Positions 1 to 5,992 of a DNA stretch of 15,626 nt are shown here, in pieces (the first letter of the stretch is position 1; every line of letters begins with the position of its first letter). The DNA comes from Spirochaetaceae bacterium. Its GTDB lineage: Bacteria; Spirochaetota; Spirochaetia; Treponematales; Breznakiellaceae. Location of the stretch: positions 1 through 15,626 of the forward strand of contig JAIRPM010000041.1 in the NCBI GenBank assembly GCA_031257075.1. The letters are read 5' to 3'. The notes beneath the pieces are model-generated. The model had not been told where the DNA came from. It did not search any database and worked only from the letters and a program-made list of their open reading frames with translations. The translations under genes were made by a program, and so were the position numbers.

Positions 1-2
1 TG

Positions 3-161
3 CCGCTTTCGGACGAATCTTTGGCACGGCTGGAACTGCTCAAAAACATTAAGGATGAGGATATTGACACCTCCGATATGCCTGAACTTACAAACGAACA
101 ACTTACGCGAATGAAGCCCGTACATTTTGTTAATAGCAAGTATGCGTTTAGTTCACATTAA
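3..161 (+). CDS. C-terminal fragment of an antitoxin-like protein (5' end outside window)
   Basis: An open frame enters from the left edge and ends at TAA 159-161, giving 52 residues. The part reading KDEDIDTSDMPELTNEQL is the kind of acidic 'D-IDTSDIPEL' segment seen in small antitoxin-like proteins of the BrnA/DUF3680 type, which neutralise a partner toxin and repress their own operon. The usual C-terminal DNA-binding part (a basic ribbon-helix-helix ending) is missing. After MKPVHF the frame runs only 10 more residues and stops. The gene may therefore be truncated or frameshifted. No toxin partner is recognisable downstream; an upstream partner would lie outside the window. The family assignment rests on recall of one short motif, so it is tentative. 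Confidence 0.4.
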   Translation, partial: PLSDESLARLELLKNIKDEDIDTSDMPELTNEQLTRMKPVHFVNSKYAFSSH

Positions 162-363
162 CACGGACTTGCGCTTTTTCGCCGCCTCCTATAGCCTATT
201 TCCGTATAGTAACGCAGTTTGCGTCCGGCGGGACTACTACAAAAGAACCGCGAACGATTGCGGGGATGACAACACTTACGGTTTCGCCCTAGAACTGGAT
301 GCGGTTACGGACTGGAACAGGGAATGGTTTAAGGCTAGAACAGCCTCCGGTTTAAGACTGTAA
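127..363 (+). CDS. Doubtful small ORF, possibly a frameshifted continuation of the antitoxin-like gene
   Basis: A 78-codon frame opens with TTG inside the end of the preceding fragment, with no ribosome site. Its composition (several Tyr, Asp and Trp, few rare residues) is more protein-like than a random frame. The end, around residues 56-72, contains LELDAV and WFKAR, which faintly recall the 'LDADVLEWFKA' part of BrnA-type antitoxins. If that is right, 3-363 would be one decayed antitoxin gene with a frameshift. However, the spacing between the two motifs is about twice what the family has. The stop codon lies in a stem-loop (335-379). No function is proposed. Confidence 0.2.
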   Translation: MLIASMRLVHINTDLRFFAASYSLFPYSNAVCVRRDYYKRTANDCGDDNTYGFALELDAVTDWNREWFKARTASGLRL

Positions 364-379
364 CCGGAAGTGATTCTAG
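335..379 (+). repeat. Imperfect 45-base palindrome at the end of the doubtful ORF
   Basis: CTAGAA (335-340) pairs with TTCTAG (374-379), and TCCGGTT (346-352) pairs with AACCGGA (362-368) around a 9-base loop. A five-by-five internal loop separates the arms. No T-run follows, so it is not an obvious intrinsic terminator. It could be an RNA processing site, a REP-like element or part of the structured stretch that follows. Confidence 0.5.
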
Positions 380-403
380 GCTGGAACTGAAAAACAATTA
401 TGG

Positions 404-577
404 TTTTTTGCCTTCGGTTGAAGGCGGGAAATAGGCAGCCTTGCGGCTGCGCCTCTTGCCCGTATGGGCGGGGTTATTTTAATCGATACACGGCAGGCTA
501 CGGTCTGGAAAACTTACCTACCGTGTATCTGTGGCTTTATTACCAAGATAACAAAATTATCAGATAACAGAGTTATC
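404..577 (+). other. Gene-free stretch packed with stem-loops ahead of the lipoprotein gene
   Basis: This is part of the gene-free interval 364-606. In order it holds GCCTTC-GGTT-GAAGGC (410-425), GCAGCC-TTGC-GGCTGC (435-450) and GCCC-GTAT-GGGC (458-469) with TTATTTT just after. A 13-base arm pair follows (485-497 with 517-529, 12 of 13 paired, 19-base loop). Last comes GATAAC-AGA-GTTATC (563-577), with a further GATAAC at 547-552. A weak promoter may lie in the last part: TTACCA 540-545, 17 bases, GATAAC 563-568. If so, the palindrome 563-577 overlaps its -10 like an operator. The third hairpin could terminate transcription from the left. No coding potential is seen here. Confidence 0.45.
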
Positions 578-606
578 CGGTAACGAAGACCCACTAGGAG
601 ATTACC

Positions 607-1692
607 ATGAAAGGTAATACAAAAAAAGGTTCCGTATGGGGCGGAACAAAAGTAATGGTGGTGAGTATCCTCACACTAGTTTTCGGTTTCGCGCTGGTTG
701 GGTGCGATGATGGCGGCGGCGATGACCGCAAAGTCGAGCGGCTGATTAGCGGCTTTATTAAAGGCACTCCGAGGAACGTTACTAGCAGCGTCTACGGGCG
801 CAGCGCCAGCCTCGATATACTCATGGCTCGTACTTTGCCGGAAGACGTGAGTGATGAGCCGTTTGTTTTGGAAATGGATACCGGCTTGTCCGCGCCCTCG
901 GGTATGACCGGTCTGAAAGGCAGAGTTCAGGCTGATGGGGATTCCGGTAAGGTAGTAATAGAACTAAAAGGGCTTTTGGACAATGCGAGCGGTAAGTTTG
1001 TCGCCGCCGGCATTGCGGAAGACCTTGGTGTCGGCTTTCAGATAGAAGGTTACTACAAGGGCAAGGAGCTGAGCGGAGTAAAGGTAACGGTCAAAGTACG
1101 AGACCCTGATACTCGTGAATGGGATGAAATGGAACTTTCGCCTGCGAACGAGGACGCGGCTGTAAGCGCGACGACATCCACCAAGCAAACAGGGCTGCCC
1201 TCCAACTGGTCAGGCAGGTATAACGTTCCAGAAGGTGCGATTGGTTTTGACGAAGATGACGATAACGTGCTTTTTAATAGCATTCGGGAGCATGTGTTCT
1301 TTGTCATTACTCCAGAAGGACTTTCGACGGGTGCCGATAAGAGCCAAATAGAGGCTTATATCAAGAACCACGGAGGTAATACGGCCAGGTTTGAGAGTTT
1401 TTACAACGACCTCGTAGCACGGCTCCCGACATTGGCGTTCAGTTTCCTTGAAATTGAGAAAAAGTCTGAAGACACTTACTGGGTTCTCGCATTCTTAAAG
1501 GATCCTCAAGAAGGAGGCTCGGTTATAGTAGAGACGTTCGTCAAGTTACGTCTTGTGCGGGGAACCGATGGAAACATCACTCTCACCCTGGCGGGCTCGG
1601 GGGACACTCCTACTACCAGCGAAACTGCACAACCAATCCGGGCGTTGGAAACTTTTGTGAACGAATCTTTCCACCTTACAAAGAAGCAGTAG
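607..1692 (+). CDS. Unrecognised lipoprotein, 361 residues
   Basis: The start is well supported: AGGAG at 596-600 lies 6 bases before ATG. The N-terminus has a basic stretch (KGNTKKGSVWGGTK), a hydrophobic helix at about residues 16-31 and a lipobox L-V-G-C with Cys33, so the product should be lipidated and carried to the cell envelope. The mature part begins with an acidic Asp/Gly tether (DDGGGDD) and continues with alternating short hydrophobic segments typical of beta-rich secreted proteins. There are no further membrane segments and no cysteines after Cys33. I do not recognise a family. It stands alone, with its own leader upstream and a terminator-like hairpin at 1701-1756. It lies beside a decayed antitoxin-like fragment and a truncated ORF, which suggests an accessory, recently shuffled locus. 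Confidence 0.85.
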   Translation: MKGNTKKGSVWGGTKVMVVSILTLVFGFALVGCDDGGGDDRKVERLISGFIKGTPRNVTSSVYGRSASLDILMARTLPEDVSDEPFVLEMDTGLSAPSGMTGLKGRVQADGDSGKVVIELKGLLDNASGKFVAAGIAEDLGVGFQIEGYYKGKELSGVKVTVKVRDPDTREWDEMELSPANEDAAVSATTSTKQTGLPSNWSGRYNVPEGAIGFDEDDDNVLFNSIREHVFFVITPEGLSTGADKSQIEAYIKNHGGNTARFESFYNDLVARLPTLAFSFLEIEKKSEDTYWVLAFLKDPQEGGSVIVETFVKLRLVRGTDGNITLTLAGSGDTPTTSETAQPIRALETFVNESFHLTKKQ

Positions 1693-1700
1693 GTTTTTCT

Positions 1701-1756
1701 CCGGCGGGGCTGCATGGCAACCAAACCACACCACCCATAAGGCTCCGCCGGTTTTT
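1701..1756 (+). terminator. Rho-independent-type terminator after the lipoprotein gene
   Basis: CCGGCGGGGC (1701-1710) pairs with GCTCCGCCGG (1742-1751) with one G-T wobble, around a 31-base loop, and TTTTT follows at 1752-1756. The hairpin begins 8 bases after the stop codon. The long loop is unusual, but the stem is GC-rich and the T-run is in the right place. Confidence 0.6.
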
Positions 1757-1783
1757 GGGCGGGCATTGTAAAAGGAGGAAGCC

Positions 1784-1834
1784 ATGACAGTATGCAAAAC
1801 ATTCATTGGCGGCCGCCGTCAATTCCAACGGTGA
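1784..1834 (+). pseudogene. 16-codon ORF behind a strong ribosome site; likely the cut-off start of a lost gene
   Basis: AAAGGAGG at 1771-1777 lies 6 bases before ATG 1784, the best ribosome site in the left part of the window. The reading frame codes only for MTVCKTFIGGRRQFQR and stops at TGA 1832. Its last 16 bases overlap the end of the convergent oxidoreductase gene. Such a good start on so short a frame suggests the beginning of a gene whose body was lost when this block was joined to the neighbour. A genuine micropeptide is the alternative. Confidence 0.4.
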
Positions 1835-2850
1835 ACGCTATGCAAGTATTTGACAACATCTAACGCGGTGCGAGCGCTGGATACCGGTTCGCGCCCCGCT
1901 TCCCGGACACAGCCTGCGGCATCGTTTATCATACCGGAAAAATAACCGGTCGGGCCGGGAAAACCCGCCGCAACCGGTTGAAGCGACCGGAAATTGTGCG
2001 CATACGAAGCGGGCGCGCTTAGTTCAATTTGGAAAACACCGTTGCCAATACGCGCCCTGCCCTTTTCAAACGAAAGTTCAATTTCAAATATAATATGGTC
2101 CCGCTCCGCTCTCAATTCAATAAGCACCGGCAGAGCGCTCTTTTTGAGCATACCCAAAAGATATACGCTGCCCTTATTCCCGCTTGTGGTTTGAGGATAT
2201 GTTTTTTTATGAATCAACATATCGCCGGTTAGAAACATAATCGCGTCAGCAAGATGCGTCCCGTCATGCCAGAGCATATCAATAAAACGGCTCGTCTTTC
2301 CCATACACAATACAGCGTTTACACCCAGCAGCCGGCCGGCCTCCCCGCTTTGAATAAAGTTCTTTATTTGTACATAATTTTCCGAATAACGGCGCTCATG
2401 ATTTACCAGAATTTTTGCCGCGCCTCTTGTATGCAGAGCGCACATTCTTTTTGCCGAAGACAGCGAAGCCGCCATAGGTTTTTCACAAATAATAAGCGGT
2501 GTTTTATAACGGGCAGCAAGAACGCAGTAATATTCATGGGTATCGGGATGGGTTGCTATGCAGAATATATGAGGACGCGCCGCTTTAATCATTTCTTCCG
2601 CGTCATCAAAAACAGGAACATTCCAGCGGGCAGAAAAAAGACGGCGTTTTTCGCCGTCAATATCCATACCCGCCGCCAGAACACAGCCGCTGCCGGAAGC
2701 GGTAATGGCTCCGGCATGGGTGCATGGTTTTTCCCGCAGCGTATCGTCTTCCAGAATACTCGCTATTCTTCCAAGACCGGTAATTACTGCGCGAAACGGC
2801 TCAGCGGTCAATAAACCATTTTCCGTTTGTATAATAATAATTTCCGGCAA
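1819..2850 (-). CDS. Gfo/Idh/MocA-family NAD(P)-dependent oxidoreductase
   Basis: The product (343 residues, usual for the family) should be a soluble dehydrogenase acting on a sugar or sugar-like substrate, which cannot be named from sequence. The N-terminal Rossmann part shows AVITGLGRIA (residues 21-30). ATHPDTHEYY (99-108) precedes the hallmark E-K-P at 123-125. The C-terminal domain has WHDGTHLAD (194-202), the catalytic D-x-x-H region. The listed start is TTG at 2850, inside the end of the preceding gene, giving a 50-base overlap and no clear ribosome site. A second TTG at 2811 (codon 14) would begin closer to the Rossmann fold, as relatives do, and overlap the upstream stop by only 11 bases, fitting translational coupling. 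It is the second gene of a two-gene minus-strand unit with the leucine-rich-repeat gene. Confidence 0.85.
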   Translation of the reverse strand: MPEIIIIQTENGLLTAEPFRAVITGLGRIASILEDDTLREKPCTHAGAITASGSGCVLAAGMDIDGEKRRLFSARWNVPVFDDAEEMIKAARPHIFCIATHPDTHEYYCVLAARYKTPLIICEKPMAASLSSAKRMCALHTRGAAKILVNHERRYSENYVQIKNFIQSGEAGRLLGVNAVLCMGKTSRFIDMLWHDGTHLADAIMFLTGDMLIHKKTYPQTTSGNKGSVYLLGMLKKSALPVLIELRAERDHIIFEIELSFEKGRARIGNGVFQIELSAPASYAHNFRSLQPVAAGFPGPTGYFSGMINDAAGCVREAGREPVSSARTALDVVKYLHSVHRWN

Positions 2851-4213
2851 TCATCCCATTTATCCGGTAAAAGTCCGAAAACAAAGCGGGAAAGCTATCG
2901 CTCTGCATAGGCACAGCCTCGCCTATGGTTATCCGCTGTAAAGGATTGCCGTTAAATGCCTGATAGCCGATATATTTTACCGAAGACGGAATCGTTATTT
3001 CGGTCAAACTATTGCTGGAAAAGGCGCTGTCTTCGATGCGGATAATGGTATCGGGTATTTTCACCGATGTGATATAACGGTTCCAGTACGCAAGTTTCCC
3101 TATAACCGTAGGCGTAACACTGCCAACCGATGAAGGAACAACAACATCCCGGGCTGTGCCGCCATAAGCCGCTAACGTTGAAACGCCCGCCGCATCGGTC
3201 GCAATGCTGTATTCCGGCGTGGCCGCGGGGATTTGCTGCTGCGGAACCGTACCTACAATAGCAAATTTTCCCTTTCTAACTTCGTCATTGCTGGGGATAA
3301 CCGCGCTGTAGTTGCGTTCCGGCGAACTAAGCGGCGCGGGCGCTTTGGCATAACGCTGAGGGATGTTTTCGTTTGGAGGCATCCGGGTCAGCGTATCTTG
3401 CGGCGGCCTTATCGGCTCTGAAGGAGACTGCCGGAGCCGCGATTCATCGGGAACGGTAAAAACAGGAGTAGAATCAGTTTCAAAAGCGCGTTCTTCTACC
3501 GGTTCGCGCAAATCACCCCAAACAAGCGGCGGATGTTCCGTTACGGGTGTTTCGGTATTTTGCGCTGCCGGCGCTGCCGGAGAAGAAGGAGGCACCGGGC
3601 TGCGGGGTTTCTGTACAACAACGATGACAGAGGTCGATTGGCGGGGCGCTTGCGCTGTTTGCGCCGGCGGTTTAGCAGGCGCGGCAGGCTGCGGTTTGAC
3701 TGCCGGCACGGGCGTAACCGGCGGCGGTTGCTGCGGCTTGGCCGCAGGCACGGGCGGCTTAGCCGGCACAGGCGGATTAACCGGCTGGGCTTGTACAGGC
3801 TGATGCCGGGGCTGCTGCACATCAGCGGAACGGAGTTTTGCCGGAACGCCGGTAATATGGAGATTGCCGTCAAAGGCATTTTCGCCTATTTCACGAACGC
3901 TGTCTGGAATACTGACCGAATCAAGTTTATTGCCGGAAAACGCTTTCCTGCCGATACGGACAACAGAACGCGGTATAATCACACTGGTAATATTGCTGAG
4001 CATAAAAGATTGGTCGCCTATTTCCATAACGGGGATTCCGTTAAAGGAAGAAGGAATCACTACATCCCGCACTGTACCGTTGTACCCCATAATGACAACA
4101 CCAAGTTCGCCGTTAAAACTTCTTGTTCTAACGGTAAAGTCGGTCGAATTCTGGGAAAATACCATTCCTGCGCCCAATCCTGCTAAAACTACAAAAAGAA
4201 AAGCCTTTTTCAT
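2801..4213 (-). CDS. Secreted BspA-type leucine-rich-repeat protein with central proline-rich linker
   Basis: The 470-residue product starts with a signal peptide (MKKAFLFVVLAGLGAGMVFS, cleavage near residue 20-21). LRR_5 (BspA-like) repeats follow at about 40-120, with units such as ITSVIIPRSVVRIGRKAF and LDSVSIPDSVREIGENAF. Then comes a Pro/Ala/Lys-rich linker, densest at about 135-220 and low-complexity to about 330. A second LRR_5 block lies at about 335-432, for example ITSVKIPDTIIRIEDSAF and LTEITIPSSVKYIGYQAF. Proteins of this family sit at the cell surface or in the periplasm and bind host or matrix proteins in some spirochaetes and oral bacteria; the ligand here is unknown. The linker carries many PxP and KP steps, as in periplasm-spanning connectors. 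The start has AGAGG 7 bases before ATG. It is the first gene of a unit with the oxidoreductase, a pairing with no obvious functional logic. Confidence 0.85.
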   Translation of the reverse strand: MKKAFLFVVLAGLGAGMVFSQNSTDFTVRTRSFNGELGVVIMGYNGTVRDVVIPSSFNGIPVMEIGDQSFMLSNITSVIIPRSVVRIGRKAFSGNKLDSVSIPDSVREIGENAFDGNLHITGVPAKLRSADVQQPRHQPVQAQPVNPPVPAKPPVPAAKPQQPPPVTPVPAVKPQPAAPAKPPAQTAQAPRQSTSVIVVVQKPRSPVPPSSPAAPAAQNTETPVTEHPPLVWGDLREPVEERAFETDSTPVFTVPDESRLRQSPSEPIRPPQDTLTRMPPNENIPQRYAKAPAPLSSPERNYSAVIPSNDEVRKGKFAIVGTVPQQQIPAATPEYSIATDAAGVSTLAAYGGTARDVVVPSSVGSVTPTVIGKLAYWNRYITSVKIPDTIIRIEDSAFSSNSLTEITIPSSVKYIGYQAFNGNPLQRITIGEAVPMQSDSFPALFSDFYRINGMIAGNYYYTNGKWFIDR

Positions 4214-4231
4214 TACAAACCTCTAACAATA

Positions 4232-4260
4232 ATGGTAATTGAAATCCGTAAACTTCGCAA
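4232..4260 (-). promoter_or_regulatory. Candidate promoter of the leucine-rich-repeat gene
   Basis: Read on the minus strand, TTGCGA (4260-4255) and TACCAT (4237-4232) are separated by 17 bases. Transcription would begin near 4225 and leave a short leader containing the AGAGG ribosome site. The -10 matches the consensus at four of six bases, so this is only moderately supported. Confidence 0.35.
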
Positions 4261-4379
4261 GAATGCGCGTTACAAATTTTCCCCCGCCCAAACGTAATAC
4301 CTATCCTTACTATCGGCAATGATACCCTTAAACTTTAAGGCCGGTCTCTGCGGCGCTTCCTTAAACACGTAGTTTGAAG

Positions 4380-4392
4380 TAGAATTGACCGC
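4380..4392 (+). promoter_or_regulatory. -10 element placing the transcript start at the ttcA start codon
   Basis: TAGAAT at 4380-4385 matches the -10 consensus at five of six bases. Its last base is 8 bases from the A of the ttcA ATG (4393), so initiation at 4392-4393 would give a leaderless message. No clear -35 and no ribosome site are visible (TTCCTT at 4357-4362 is a poor -35). Confidence 0.4.
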
Positions 4393-5133
4393 ATGGCGCA
4401 CAGAGCGTTCCGTAAATATGACGCAAGCACCTTGGTGCAAAAACTCGTTGCCAAAGCCGTTTTTGACCGCGCGCTTATCAATGCCGGCGATAAAATTCTT
4501 GTTGCGGCATCCGGCGGAAAAGATTCTACCGTTATGGCGCTCATGCTTTCACGCCTGCGCGGCATACCCGGCTTTAATTACGAACTTGCCGCCCTGCACA
4601 TATCATCGGATTTTTGCGCCTGCTGTAAAAAAGCGGCTCTCAAAGAATTACTCGAAGGCTGGGAAATCCCTTTTACCGACCTTTTTGTTCCCGTAATAGG
4701 CCGCCTAAAAAAAGGCCGCTCCATGAACTGCTATTGGTGTTCAACACAACGGCGCATTGAACTGCTCCGGTATGCCATAGAACATGGCTTTACCGCGATA
4801 GCGCTGGGGCATCACCTCGATGACATTATCGAAACTTTTTTTATGAATATGTGCGCGGCAGGCGAATTGAAAACAATGCCCGCGCTGCTGCGTTACCGCA
4901 AATATCCGGTAAAATTGATACGGCCTCTCGCCTATGTTGAAGAACGGCAAATAATTGAATGCGCGGAGGCCAACGGCATCCTAAAAACAGCATGCACCTG
5001 CCCCTACGGGCGTTTTTCAAAACGGCGCGTAATGCGCCGGCAGATTGAAGAATTTACCGGCGGTTCGCCGGCGGTAAAACGGCGTATACTCGCGTCATTT
5101 ACCGCCCGCAATTTTGATTTGCTTGTAGAATGA
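4393..5133 (+). CDS. ttcA: TtcA-family tRNA 2-thiocytidine synthetase (PP-loop ATPase)
   Basis: By family, this cytoplasmic enzyme adenylates C32 of certain tRNAs and replaces its oxygen with sulphur, using an iron-sulphur cluster. The 246-residue sequence shows the PP-loop SGGKDS at 40-45, and GHHLDD at 139-144, which is shared by TtcA/TilS-type proteins. The cluster-ligand pair Cys113-x-x-Cys116 sits in MNCYWCS, and a C-terminal cysteine is available at Cys201 or Cys203 (ACTCPYG). E. coli TtcA is longer (about 310 residues), so this belongs to the shorter branch found in many anaerobes, and the exact tRNA target is less certain. Zinc-finger pairs typical of TtuA/Ncs6 are absent. The ATG has no ribosome site and an adjacent -10 element. 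The gene leads the run ttcA-murI-rsgA-permease. Confidence 0.82.
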   Translation: MAHRAFRKYDASTLVQKLVAKAVFDRALINAGDKILVAASGGKDSTVMALMLSRLRGIPGFNYELAALHISSDFCACCKKAALKELLEGWEIPFTDLFVPVIGRLKKGRSMNCYWCSTQRRIELLRYAIEHGFTAIALGHHLDDIIETFFMNMCAAGELKTMPALLRYRKYPVKLIRPLAYVEERQIIECAEANGILKTACTCPYGRFSKRRVMRRQIEEFTGGSPAVKRRILASFTARNFDLLVE

Positions 5134-5146
5134 GCCTCTTAATGTT

Positions 5147-5992
5147 ATGAATAAAACGGTGCTTTTTTTTGATTCAGGAGTGGGCGGCCTTCCCTATCTG
5201 AATGCGTTTGCCGGCCGGCATCCGTATATCAACGCCGTATATATTGCCGATGACGCGCATTTCCCCTACGGGGCAAAAACAAAAAAAGAACTGGTGTCGC
5301 TGCTGATAGCGCTTTTTTCAGAACTGCTCCCCCGCTTTGAGCCGGTTCTTGTTGTTATCGCATGCAATACGGCATCGGTTACCGCGCTTGCGGCGCTCCG
5401 GGAACGTTTTCCGTATGTTGATTTTGTAGGCACGGTTCCGGCAGTAAAACCGGCCGTACTGCATACTCAGACGGGCAAAATCGGCATTTTGGGAACAGAA
5501 CGAACACTGGCCGACCCGTACATACGCCATTTGCTTGCGCGGGCGCAGGCAGAAACCGGAAAACACTGTGTTCTTGTCCACCGCGCCGCCCCTGAATTGG
5601 TTGATTTTATTGAACATGATTTTTGGGAATCCAGCGATATAACAAAAACAGATATAACAAGAAAATATATACATTATTTTTGCGGGCATACAACCGATGG
5701 AATTATTTTAGGCTGCACTCATTTTTTATTACTGTTACATTATTTTGAAACATGCGCGGAAAACAGTATGTTGATTTTTCATTCTATCGGCGGAGTGTGC
5801 AGGCAGGCAGAAAAATTACTCGCAAAAAAAACAGGCGCGCCCGCAGCCGAAGCCCGCGATGCGCCCGCAGCCGAAAAATCAGACGCGGCGCGGCGGAACC
5901 ACGTGTATATTACCGGTTCGTCTATAAGCGAAAAATGGATTCGCGCCGCGGAATTCTTTCACGTAAATATTGATTTGCTCTCTCATGCGTAA
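5147..5992 (+). CDS. murI: Glutamate racemase
   Basis: MurI makes D-glutamate from L-glutamate for the peptidoglycan peptide, in the cytoplasm. The sequence carries the family motifs in order: FDSGVGGL at 8-15 with the catalytic-site Asp9 and Ser10, PYGAK at 40-44, IACNTAS with catalytic Cys73, and ILGCTHF with the second catalytic Cys190 followed by Thr191-His192. Length (281) is slightly above the usual 260-270 because of an Ala/Glu-rich insert at about 230-248, in which a 24-base unit is duplicated (5837-5851 and 5861-5875). The gene starts 13 bases after ttcA and overlaps rsgA by 8 bases, so it is probably cotranscribed with both. The ribosome site before ATG is weak. Confidence 0.92.
   Translation: MNKTVLFFDSGVGGLPYLNAFAGRHPYINAVYIADDAHFPYGAKTKKELVSLLIALFSELLPRFEPVLVVIACNTASVTALAALRERFPYVDFVGTVPAVKPAVLHTQTGKIGILGTERTLADPYIRHLLARAQAETGKHCVLVHRAAPELVDFIEHDFWESSDITKTDITRKYIHYFCGHTTDGIILGCTHFLLLLHYFETCAENSMLIFHSIGGVCRQAEKLLAKKTGAPAAEARDAPAAEKSDAARRNHVYITGSSISEKWIRAAEFFHVNIDLLSHA

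Noticed and set aside
28..389. GGCTGGAACTG occurring at 28-38 and 379-389, a possible direct repeat
   Set aside because: An 11-base match is expected several times by chance in a window of this size and no mobile element lies between the copies.
404..425. Hairpin GCCTTC-GGTT-GAAGGC with a T-run as a terminator
   Set aside because: The T-run precedes the hairpin on the plus strand and becomes an A-run after it on the minus strand, so it is in the wrong place for either direction.
1808..1817. Ten-base palindrome GGCGGCCGCC near the convergent gene ends
   Set aside because: It has no loop and no T-run and is explained by GC-rich codons (Gly-Gly-Arg) in the short frame.
2254..2814. 186-codon plus-strand frame opposite the oxidoreductase
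   Set aside because: The minus-strand frame has clear family motifs throughout; the opposite frame resembles nothing and lacks a start signal.
3363..4186. Long plus-strand frames opposite the proline-rich linker (Gly/Cys-rich and Arg-rich products)
   Set aside because: They are mirror frames of the GC-rich linker codons, have no ribosome site, and show low-complexity products of the sort expected from antisense reading.
4128..4319. Minus-strand frame upstream of the leucine-rich-repeat gene
   Set aside because: It is out of frame with the LRR gene, covers its promoter and signal peptide region, and has no ribosome site.
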